Source: a virus
Virus record (IMG/VR): IMGVR_UViG_3300027906_000147
Span: 1-24,595 of that record
Strand: one strand, 5' to 3'
DNA length: 24,595 bases
Shown: positions 11,940 through 21,400 of the stretch, one piece after another
Position numbering within the stretch: the first letter of the stretch is position 1
Layout: every line of letters begins with the position of its first letter
Made by a program: the position numbers and the translations under genes
The notes under the pieces: model-generated
The model's input: only the letters and a program-made list of their open reading frames with translations
Told to the model about the DNA's origin: nothing
Database searches by the model: none

Positions 11940-14345
11940 ATGGGTAAAATTTCTGTATCACAAAGGATACCAAACCTACTGGGGGGATATTCACAACAGC
12001 CTGACTCTCTGAAGCTACCAGGACAGCTCACAAGGGCTGATAACTGTATCCCTGACCCTACGTATGGTTTACTAAAAAGACCTGGACTGAAGCTAATCTC
12101 AGCTCTTACAGGAGCAACTAATGATGGGGTTTGGTTCAATATCATCAGAGATTCATCTGAAAAATACATAGGACAGTTTGCTGCTAATGGGACCATCCGT
12201 ATATGGGATGCAATAACAGGTGCAGCAGAAACTGTAAACACACCTACAGCAGCAGCCACGTCTTATATCAGTGGCGTCTCTAAAGAAAACTTTGAGATGC
12301 TACAGATCAATGATTATAACTTTGTACTAAACAGATCTAAGACAGTAAACAAGCTCAGCACTGTAAGCCCTGCAAGAGATCCAGAGGCTATAGTTGTTGT
12401 TATGATGATTGGTTATGACGCTAAGTTTGAGATCACTCTAGATGGAACTCCTTATAGCTTCACAACATCAGCAACTGGAATAGTTTCAATTGATACTGTA
12501 GTTGATAACCTTGCTTCAGCAATACCAGCAACTTACACTGTAACTAAAACATCAAACGTTATTCATATAAAGAAAGCGGATAATAGCGACTTTACTATAG
12601 AAGCTAGGGGTGGTTTATCTTCAGGCGCTTTACTGGCGTATAAGGGTAATGTACCTGATGTAAGTAAACTACCCGGTGCGTGCTTAGCAGATATTGTTAT
12701 GCAGGTACAGGATCTAACTTTAGAAGATGGGGCAGATTATTATGTAAAGTTCATTGTCAGTGGTAGCGGTACAACAGGAGCTGGTTACTGGGAAGAAACA
12801 ATCAAACCCGGTATAGAAACATACATCGATCCTGACACAATGCCTCATGTAATTATCCGTGAGTCAAATGGATCTTTTACATACCGGTCCTTAAATGAAG
12901 CAGATAAAGCAGGTGATGATCTTTACTGGGTAGAACGTCGCGTAGGTAGTGATGACTCCAATCCATTTCCAACTATGGTTGGACAGAAGATAACAGGCAT
13001 TAGTTTCTTTAGAAACCGCTTGGTACTATTATCTCAGGGCAATCTTGTTTGTTCTCAACCTGGAGGATACTTTAACTTATTTAGAGTATCGTCTTTAACA
13101 ACAACAGATGCTGATGCTATTGATATCTCTACAGGATCTTTAAAGCCTGTTGACATGAGGTATGCAGTAGGTGATCAGTTAGGTCTACTAATATTTTCTG
13201 AGCATTCGCAGTTTCTACTAACTACAGAAGGTGATGCTTTCGGGCCATCTAGTGCTCAAGTAAAAGCTTTCAGTACATTTACTATTAATGCTAATGTGTC
13301 GCCTGTTGACACAGGTGGATCAATCATATTTACAGATAATAATCAAGGTTTCTGTGCTGTAACAGAGATGATTATCACGTCTCAAGATAATAGACCACAA
13401 AGAGCTGATCTAAGTAGAACATCACCGAATTTTGTACCAGCCAACCTACGATCATTAGTAGCAAATAAATCAGCCACAATGATAAGCTTTTTAGGTGAAG
13501 CTGATCCGACTAAGCTACATATATTCAAGTACTTCAATAACGGTAATGATCGTGTTATCAGTGCCTGGGTTAGATGGGCATTGCCTGGACAGTGTTTACT
13601 ACAAGCTGCTGATCATGATACATACTATTTTGTTACTAATCAAGAGAATGGTATATGTCTATCTACGTGTTCAGTACTAGCTGATGTAGAAGGTACTGCT
13701 GTTAATTCAAGTGGTGTTGCATTTGAATATAGATTAGACCTATTCAAATCATCACCATCAACAACATACGATGCTACTAGTGAGAAGACTAAGGTTTACT
13801 TTCCAGCCGGTACATATGATTCAACTTTAACAACAGTGATTATTGTTGATGATACAACCACAGAGAGGGGTTCACTATATGTCAATCCAACTATAGGAAC
13901 TGACGGGAGTGGTACATACGCGGAATTACCTAAAGATCGTACAGGAGCACATAATATAACCATTGGCTATCAATATACATTAGAGATCGGGATACCTAGA
14001 TTCTATAAGAAAGAGAGCTTAGCTAATGGTGCCGTTCAATCTGATGTAAACAATATACCTAGAGTACAAAGATTAGTAATCCAGTCAACTGACTCAGGTC
14101 CATTTAACGCATCAGTTGCACTAAAAGGTAGAACAACAAAGAATTATAGCTTTGCTCAAACACCAGCTAATGACTATGACGCTAATACTTTACCTTTACC
14201 CCCTGTTATCGATAATAGTATTCCTATTTATGGAAAGGGTACAGATGCTGAGGTAGCTATTTCATCTAACACACCTTATCCTTTATCTTTTGTCGCTGCT
14301 ACTTGGTATGGAGTATATAACACCAAAGGAATCAACAGAATTTAA
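11940..14345 (+). CDS. Tail tubular protein B (nozzle), T7 gp12-like
   Basis: This 801-residue protein forms the tail nozzle. It opens with a VSQRIPNLLGGYSQQPDSLK segment, the signature of gp12 family proteins, and continues with PGQLTRADNCIPDPTYGLLK. The central ITGISFFRNRLVLLSQGNLV and FSEHSQFLLTTEGDAFGPSS are also conserved in the family. Length is close to T7 gp12 (794). The protein is rich in beta structure by appearance and has no signal peptide. It begins directly after tail tube A, and its last 38 bases overlap the next gene. Confidence 0.96.
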   Translation: MGKISVSQRIPNLLGGYSQQPDSLKLPGQLTRADNCIPDPTYGLLKRPGLKLISALTGATNDGVWFNIIRDSSEKYIGQFAANGTIRIWDAITGAAETVNTPTAAATSYISGVSKENFEMLQINDYNFVLNRSKTVNKLSTVSPARDPEAIVVVMMIGYDAKFEITLDGTPYSFTTSATGIVSIDTVVDNLASAIPATYTVTKTSNVIHIKKADNSDFTIEARGGLSSGALLAYKGNVPDVSKLPGACLADIVMQVQDLTLEDGADYYVKFIVSGSGTTGAGYWEETIKPGIETYIDPDTMPHVIIRESNGSFTYRSLNEADKAGDDLYWVERRVGSDDSNPFPTMVGQKITGISFFRNRLVLLSQGNLVCSQPGGYFNLFRVSSLTTTDADAIDISTGSLKPVDMRYAVGDQLGLLIFSEHSQFLLTTEGDAFGPSSAQVKAFSTFTINANVSPVDTGGSIIFTDNNQGFCAVTEMIITSQDNRPQRADLSRTSPNFVPANLRSLVANKSATMISFLGEADPTKLHIFKYFNNGNDRVISAWVRWALPGQCLLQAADHDTYYFVTNQENGICLSTCSVLADVEGTAVNSSGVAFEYRLDLFKSSPSTTYDATSEKTKVYFPAGTYDSTLTTVIIVDDTTTERGSLYVNPTIGTDGSGTYAELPKDRTGAHNITIGYQYTLEIGIPRFYKKESLANGAVQSDVNNIPRVQRLVIQSTDSGPFNASVALKGRTTKNYSFAQTPANDYDANTLPLPPVIDNSIPIYGKGTDAEVAISSNTPYPLSFVAATWYGVYNTKGINRI

Positions 14346-14799
14346 TTTAATCAGGCCAGCTTCTTTAGAACTGGCTTGGAAAAGTGCCAGATTATTAAGA
14401 TGGCAAGACAAGCGTGAGATGGAAGGATTAGGTCATCCTCCATTTATAGTATTACCAACAAGTGTTGCCTTATCAGATGATGCTATTGCTTTCTATACAC
14501 CAACCAATGAGCTATGTGGCTTTGCTGGTGTTGTAAGAGAGGAGGATGACATCGGTCGAGTCTGGATGCTAACAACACATGCTGTTGAAACTATACCTAT
14601 CTTATTCTTCAAAGAAGCAAAGAAATGGGTAGAAAGGCAACAATATACGATGCTCCACAATGTAGCGGACCCAAGAAACAGTATGCATATGAAATTATTA
14701 CATATGTTAGGTTTTAAAAGATTATGCTACAAGACAGTGGGACCAAAAAGTTTAACTTATGTAGAATTTGCTAAATTATGTGTGAACCAATCTCTCTAG
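14308..14799 (+). CDS. Internal virion protein A, T7 gp13-like (GNAT fold)
   Basis: This encodes 163 residues from ATG 14308 (upstream TTG 14290 is possible but less likely). The order matches T7 gene 13, between the nozzle and gp14. FAGVVREEDDIGRVWMLTTH in the middle and VADPRNSMHMKLLHMLGFKR near the C-terminus follow the GNAT acetyltransferase pattern, as does T7 gp13 (GNTSHIRFLKTIGA). T7 gp13 is needed for virion assembly and is not known to acetylate. Whether this copy binds acetyl-CoA cannot be judged; I see no clear Q/RxxGxG/A pyrophosphate loop. It overlaps the nozzle gene by 38 bases and the gp14-like gene by 22. Confidence 0.8.
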   Translation: MEYITPKESTEFNLIRPASLELAWKSARLLRWQDKREMEGLGHPPFIVLPTSVALSDDAIAFYTPTNELCGFAGVVREEDDIGRVWMLTTHAVETIPILFFKEAKKWVERQQYTMLHNVADPRNSMHMKLLHMLGFKRLCYKTVGPKSLTYVEFAKLCVNQSL

Positions 14800-15740
14800 G
14801 AATAGCAACAGCAGTTGTAGGTGGTATAGGTGCATTCGCCCAACATCAGCAACAACAACAAGCAGTAGCTTATCAGAACAATGCAGCATGGACTAGTCAT
14901 ATAAATCAGAACAGGGCAATGGAAAACCAAGCCCATAACGTACAGATGCAAAATATATTCAGTACACAGATAGCTAACCAAAACATAGCTTATCAGAATC
15001 AAAACACACTACAGAGCTGGATAAACCAAAACAACAATGTAAACCTATCAAACCTAAGAAGCAATAGAGAATATCTAAACGAGCTTGCTGCTAATAATTG
15101 GGCGGAATCGATGGATGAATTGAAATATATGAATGAACTAAACAAATCAATGTTATCCAAGAGTGCTGCTGAATTACAGATAGATATAAACAACAAAGCA
15201 CTTACAGGTAAACTTACAGAAGCACAACAACGACTAAATGATGCCAAAGCAGTTGCATCATTTGAAGCAGAAAGACTTCTAGTATCCACCTTAAAATCAC
15301 AAGGAAGTCTACTGGCTCAAGGTGGTACTGGTCAGAGTTATGGATTAGCGGTAGGAGATATCACTGCTGGTTATAATAGAGATCTAACGATGAATAAGGG
15401 TAATGTAAGAAGAGCAGGTGATGATTTTCTAGTAGATGCCCACAATAGCTTTCTTGCTAACGTACAAGCTAATTCAAATGCTAGAAATAGCATCATACCA
15501 ACTCCTTTCAAACCATTAGACAGACCCGATCCAGGTAAACCAATATTCGCTAATGCTCCTGAGAACCCAATCTTTGCTCAATGGCAGGGTATTGGTCCGT
15601 CACCGAATGTTGAATATGGGAGTGGTCCTGCAATGATGAGTGGTCCTAGTGGTATTGGATTAGTAGCAGGGCTAGGTAATGCTGCATTAGGTGGTGTTAG
15701 TGCTGGATATTCCCATGCTGCAAAAATTAAGACACTATAA
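14778..15740 (+). CDS. Internal virion (ejection) protein B, T7 gp14-like
   Basis: The product has 320 residues, longer than T7 gp14 (196). It starts MCEPISLGIATAVVGGIGAF, a short hydrophobic segment after MC as in T7 gp14 (MCWAAAIPIAISG). Then comes a Gln/Asn-rich helical region and a long coiled coil with LTEAQQRLNDAKAVASFEAE. LAQGGTGQSYGLAVGDITAG resembles the T7 gp14 segment around ESMLEGSSMDRI. The C-terminal part is Pro/Gly-rich. T7 gp14 is ejected first and forms the pore in the outer membrane; this role is inferred. The start overlaps the gp13-like gene by 22 bases. Confidence 0.85.
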   Translation: MCEPISLGIATAVVGGIGAFAQHQQQQQAVAYQNNAAWTSHINQNRAMENQAHNVQMQNIFSTQIANQNIAYQNQNTLQSWINQNNNVNLSNLRSNREYLNELAANNWAESMDELKYMNELNKSMLSKSAAELQIDINNKALTGKLTEAQQRLNDAKAVASFEAERLLVSTLKSQGSLLAQGGTGQSYGLAVGDITAGYNRDLTMNKGNVRRAGDDFLVDAHNSFLANVQANSNARNSIIPTPFKPLDRPDPGKPIFANAPENPIFAQWQGIGPSPNVEYGSGPAMMSGPSGIGLVAGLGNAALGGVSAGYSHAAKIKTL

Positions 15741-15745
15741 TAAAT

Positions 15746-18418
15746 ATGGCAAATAATAATAGAGCTTATAGGAGCATTGACTATAGAGCACACCGTGCTC
15801 AAGCAGCAGAATCCATTAAAATAAACAATGGTGTTGATAAGCTAGATACTGTAGGCCAACAGATACAAACTGCTGGTGCTAACTTACAAGATACTATCAA
15901 CAGGAACAACATACTAGCGTCTCAACAACAGAAGGTCGCTGATGCTCTACTGATAGAGAACCAAAGATTTAGCCTAGATCAAGCAGTCAAAAGACAGAAG
16001 GCCGACTTAGAGGGTAAACGTCGTATCGGCCAAGCTGGTATTGAAGCCGCAAAGATGGAGGCACAGTGGGAAGATACACGTAGGAGCCTAGCAGCTCAAA
16101 CAGAGGTAAATGCTAACAACCTAGCACTAGAGTTAAAGAAGAATGAGAATGACTCTTTAACAGCATTTGGGAAAGCTGCTATTGGATTATCCTCTACATT
16201 ATGGGAGAAAGAAGCAGAGCGTAGGAATGAACTAGAAGAAAGACGTAGAGCACTACACTATGTAGAGCAGTTCTTTGGTCCTGATAATACACTTGAACAT
16301 GAGGCTAGACTAGAACAACTCAGAGCCTCTAAACTCCAACAGCAAGCAGAAGTAGAACAGGAAGCATTAAAGTTAGAAAAAGCCGGTTTTCAAGATCAAG
16401 CAGATCAATTAAGACGGCGGTTCATGCCTCACATCAATGCCGCTTATGGTGGTGAGGGTATAGCACAAGCTGCTTCTATTGGACTCCAAGGTAGGCTAGA
16501 GGATTCAGTTCATAGATGGAGAGCTATAGCAGGACCAGAAGGCTCGATGAGAGATCTGGAAGAGTTTCTGTTGAATGAACTAGAGGTTGATCTAATAAAA
16601 CAAGGCATCACTGATGGAGAAGGTGTTGAGTCTATTTATGTACTAAAACATATCTTACCAGCAGCAGAACAAGCTATTAAAACAATAACAGCTAGAGAGG
16701 GTAGAAGCACTGGTAAGTTTGGATATGAAAAGCGTCTACAAATAGCAATCAATCATCCATCTTATGATTCTAAATCATGGATGAGTAATCCCACTGCTTT
16801 AGCACAGGATATTAGTCAGTTAGAGATTGCAACTGTATCAAGCTCTAATAGTGAAAAAGAAAGAGCACTTACAGATACCATAACAAACATCTATGCACAT
16901 ACGGGAGATCCAGCAGCAGTAGCGATATTCATGGCTGGCCTGGAAGCATCACCTATGAATATATATGCCAAGGATGCAAGGGAAGAAGCTGATAATCTAA
17001 TTACTGCACATTATGATGCAAAAGAAGAGGAAATAAATGAATCTAATGAAGAATTAATAAATGAGATTGACGTAGAAGTTGCTGAATTTATGGCATCCCC
17101 TGCTTCTAGAAATGAAGAAACTCTTTGGAAATTTCAGGAGAATTATCTAGGAAAATTAAGACTGATACCTAATAACACAACGGGATGGCTATCATCACAT
17201 GATAACATCACAGCTATGCGGGTTAGTGATGGTTTAGCGACGGAAAGATTGTTCCAGCAGGTAAATATAGCTGAGACAACAAGAGATAAGCTAGCTGGTC
17301 TCCAGGCTATTATTAACGGTAATGGCGATGCTAAGTCTAAAGAAAAAGCACAGAATTTATATAATAGTCTAGATCCTCTAGAAACTGAACCGTATAAAGC
17401 TGTAACTGAAGGCTACCGCCAGACGATCATAAAGAATGTAGAGGGATCAACCTTTACATCACCATTTTTACTCCCTACTATTAAGAAAGAGGAGAGAGAT
17501 AGGCGTCTTGCAACATTTGACGCTGCAGTGCAGCAATTGATGATTGATAATGCAACACCTTCTCCTGAAGAATTAAACGCTTTGATTAAGGAGCGTACAG
17601 AGCTATATGTGGCAGATGATCCTGGCTATATTTCACTATATAATTTACCGCCAACTATTGCAACGTTAGAAAGAACAATAGAGTTAGAGATACCTGGAAC
17701 TGGTGCTAAACGTAGGGTAGCCAATGGAATACCTGTAAGAAAAGAGCTATTGAGTGGAGAGTTTGGTAAGTTTCCCTCAGAATTAGTTATAGCACTTACA
17801 AAAGAGGAAGTTGAAACGGCAATTAAAGCTTATGAAGGAGGAAACTTGCACGAAATGCCACCAATAGTAATGAAGTTTATCCCCCAAACGGAAAGGGGAA
17901 ACATAAAAACATTCATTGAAGAACAGGCAAGGTTATGGGGATATGGTGGAAATTTAGAAGATCCTAAAGTAGCACAAGCCAGCCCTAATGTACCTACAGA
18001 AAGGTTGACTATTGATAGAGCATATAACTATCTAAAACTAAAAGGGGTTAATGAAGGCGCATCTATTGCTATTGCTGAAGGCTTTATGTCTGAATCAAGT
18101 GGTGATACTACTGATACATCAGGAGATGATGGTGCTGCTAGAGGTGGTTTGCAATGGCAAGGTGGACGTGATCAACGTTTGATGGACTTTGCAAAGTCAA
18201 AAGGCAAACCTTGGCAAGATCCAGAGGTACAGATGGATTTTGTCTTATATGAAACGATGAACTATTATCCAGGTGTATATGCAGTATTCACGGCAAGGAA
18301 TCCAACAGCTAATCAATTGTACCTTGCAATGAAAGATTATCTAAGATGGAATGACAAATGGAACACCGAAAGAAAAAAATCACTAAACAGAGCACTATCT
18401 AACTACGGATACAAGTAA
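15746..18418 (+). CDS. Internal virion protein C, T7 gp15-like, with C-terminal phage lysozyme domain
   Basis: This 890-residue protein sits in the gp15 position (T7 gp15 has 747). The first 200 residues are highly helical and charged (EKEAERRNELEERRRALHYV and similar), and most of the rest is also helical, as in the T7 ejection-tube protein. The last 130 residues look different: AIAEGFMSESSG (775-786), then RGGLQWQGGRDQRLMDFAKS (799-818), then PEVQMDFVLYE. This is the pattern of the phage tail lysozyme family, which places a catalytic Glu in an ES motif (E783) before a GxxQW segment. T7 carries its peptidoglycan-cleaving domain on gp16 instead. Cell-wall digestion during DNA entry is therefore probably done by this protein. 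Confidence 0.85.
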   Translation: MANNNRAYRSIDYRAHRAQAAESIKINNGVDKLDTVGQQIQTAGANLQDTINRNNILASQQQKVADALLIENQRFSLDQAVKRQKADLEGKRRIGQAGIEAAKMEAQWEDTRRSLAAQTEVNANNLALELKKNENDSLTAFGKAAIGLSSTLWEKEAERRNELEERRRALHYVEQFFGPDNTLEHEARLEQLRASKLQQQAEVEQEALKLEKAGFQDQADQLRRRFMPHINAAYGGEGIAQAASIGLQGRLEDSVHRWRAIAGPEGSMRDLEEFLLNELEVDLIKQGITDGEGVESIYVLKHILPAAEQAIKTITAREGRSTGKFGYEKRLQIAINHPSYDSKSWMSNPTALAQDISQLEIATVSSSNSEKERALTDTITNIYAHTGDPAAVAIFMAGLEASPMNIYAKDAREEADNLITAHYDAKEEEINESNEELINEIDVEVAEFMASPASRNEETLWKFQENYLGKLRLIPNNTTGWLSSHDNITAMRVSDGLATERLFQQVNIAETTRDKLAGLQAIINGNGDAKSKEKAQNLYNSLDPLETEPYKAVTEGYRQTIIKNVEGSTFTSPFLLPTIKKEERDRRLATFDAAVQQLMIDNATPSPEELNALIKERTELYVADDPGYISLYNLPPTIATLERTIELEIPGTGAKRRVANGIPVRKELLSGEFGKFPSELVIALTKEEVETAIKAYEGGNLHEMPPIVMKFIPQTERGNIKTFIEEQARLWGYGGNLEDPKVAQASPNVPTERLTIDRAYNYLKLKGVNEGASIAIAEGFMSESSGDTTDTSGDDGAARGGLQWQGGRDQRLMDFAKSKGKPWQDPEVQMDFVLYETMNYYPGVYAVFTARNPTANQLYLAMKDYLRWNDKWNTERKKSLNRALSNYGYK

Positions 18419-18421
18419 ATT

Positions 18422-21400
18422 ATGCCAATGATTCCACCACCAGACGGGTATGAGGACATTAGTTCTCAACTCGGTCTGGAGGAGGAGGAGGAGGAGAATA
18501 CAGAAGTCTCTTCCCCTTCACCGCAGATTACACAAATAGAACCCACATCCGCAGAAGTATCTTCACAGGAAGTGAAGGGTTACTGGGAAAAAAATACCCG
18601 AGAGCGCACTGACGCACAAGAGTGGGTAGAAAATGAAGTTAATGTACCTTTTCGGGATTGGATTGATGATACCTTTCAAGGTGATCAAAAACTAGAAGAA
18701 GAGATTGCTGCAGAAAGAGAAAGGATTAGAGGGCTATATGCTAATGATCCTTTCATCAATAACCTCAATGAAGCCGCAAGTGGAATTACTGGCGGTGTAG
18801 AGGATTTTGGTATAGGAGTATACAATAAAACAGGGGAAACATTACAGGGTATTGAAAAGGTTGCAAACTGGGGCGAACAGATTGGTCCAGAGTTTGTACC
18901 TATCAAGACACGATTGATCCCTGAAAACTCCACAGGATGGGGAAAGGGACTACGTACACTGTCCAGGTATATGACAGGTGCTTTCCTGTTTAATGCCGCC
19001 ACTGGTGGTGCTTTAACACAAGGACAGGTAGGTCTAAAGCTACAAGCCGGTAGGTTCGCAGAAGGGGCTATTCCAGACTTTGTAGCAGCAAGCCCTGAAG
19101 ATCAAACACTAGCTGGAAGCCTGATAAATGAAACAGTAGGTAGGACACCAATCACTAGATGGTTGATGGCAGATCCAGAGAACCCACAGGTTTATAATGA
19201 TCTACTAACAGCAATTGAAGGTGGTTTATTTAGTAATGCTTTTGGCTTTGTAGGTGATTTTGCACCTGGATTCCTAAGTAAAACAAAAAAAACTATTTCT
19301 AATATATTTGCTGGTAAGAAAGTAGACCCAAAAGATGTTGAGGAAGCACTTAAAGTAACTAATAAATTAAATGAAGTATCAGATGTATTTGAATATGGTG
19401 GAGATCCAAACGAGAAAGTACTGACTGGTTCTAACTGGACAACATATAAAAAGGAACTAAAAGTAACACAAAGCATCCTAGAAACTGATACTACGGTAGA
19501 GGGGCAATTAGTCGATACCATCAATAACCTTACCGGTCAGATCAGTCAATCAGTACAAGAGGGTGGTGGTTTCGCGCAAGAACTAGCAGAAGGACAGGCT
19601 AGAGCTGCAGCAACACCAACAATGGATGATCTTGTTAAGGGGCAGGTATTAAATATCAACCTAACAGGAGCGCAAGTTGATATGTTAAATGCTGCTGGTT
19701 TACCTGAAGGTGTCACCATCACGGGTGGAAGGCGCGTACGTGGACTTAATACAAGCAATGCTGATGAGCTTATTGAAAGCTTACGTAATACAAACGTAGA
19801 AGGTAAGGCTAGAGCTAAGGTACAAGCCCACCTTCTAAACCGTCTAGAAGGGATTGAGAGACCTGCTCCAATACCATCTGATGCAGTCACAAGAGAATCA
19901 ATTACAGAGGGCTTAGAGGCCACTATAGGGGCCAGAGAAAGCACTTATCAAAGAGCTGTTCAGCTACGTGTAGAGAAGACTAAGTTACAAGAACAACTAG
20001 CAAAAAAACAACTACAGATACAACAAGCAAAAGTAGAGATTGAAGCCTACTATGCAAAGTTAAGTGGACACACAGGACAGTTTAGAGCTGACTATGTACC
20101 AGTTAAGATGGATAGAAGCAATGTAAGTTCTATTGTTAAAGAGAACTATGCACCTGGCTTTGGTGGACAACCTGGCTTAGATCTTTATATCGAAGATGGT
20201 CGTGCCTTCACACCTTATAACGGACAGGTTAAGCACATTGATTTTGAACCTGGCTACGGATGGCATTGCACTGTTGAGTGTATAGATCCTAAGACAGGCG
20301 ACTCCTTTGATATGGTCATTGCTCACCTTGAAGAAGGTAGTATGAAGGTGGAAGTTGGTGATCTAGTTGCACCTGGACAAGAAATAGCCACTCAAGGTGG
20401 TACAGGTAACGTTAGATCTGCTGACGGAACTATCACATCCTATGACTTCTTTGAGGTAAGACCTGCAGGAACAAAGGATATGACGCCATATAAAAGATAT
20501 GGTGGTCTAGTAAATGAACTTGAACTAGCTATAAATAAAGAAGGTGGTATTGTTCCAACACCTACAGCTAAAGCGGCTTCAGAACTGGTACAACCAGAAT
20601 TAGTAGAGCAAGCAATCAAGCAAGCTGATGAGGTAATTGAAACTACAACTAGAAAAGCTGCTACAGAAGAAGGTCATGAGGTAGCTTCACTAGTAAATGT
20701 AAAACCAAAACCTTCTAATTCACAGTTTCCTGAAGTTGATTACGCTCCCAAACCGCGTGATCCTGATAGTTTACAAGTATCTCATGCTGAGCTATCAGAT
20801 GCAGATATCGCAATGATTGGTATTGCAAAAGATAAAGATAATCCAGTCAAAAAGATTTATAAGAAATTAGAGCGACAAGCTAAATGGGACTTTGCAAATG
20901 CTACTGAGATATACCACTCTAAGGAAGCGCAGGAGTGGGCTGAAGAGTTTCTTGGTGTTAAGTTAGAGGATCTAGAAGATTTAGCTAGTCGTATTGATAT
21001 ATCAAAATCTGCTTCTAATGGATCAGAATGGCAATTCTCAGCTAGAGGCTTTAGGGCAAATACAATCGCCTTACAGCAGCTAACTGATGAGGTACATAAA
21101 TTTGCCCAGATGGCTGATTATCAAATCAGAGATGGGTCACCATTAGCTGGTCAATCAAGGGAAGCCGTTATTGATAGGTTGGAAGCACTTTCTATCTTAC
21201 GAATGGAGCATAAGCAGACTGTATCTGGTGCTCTAAGACTACATGGTGACTTTAAAGATATTGCTAATGTAACATCAAATGCTATCAGCTTGGATGAATA
21301 TAAGACTATAGTAGAGAATTTAGCTGAGGATAAGGCATGGACTCAACAGCTCCGGCAAAGCATCGATAGGTTGAAGGAAGGTCTCAAGGTAGGCCACCCG

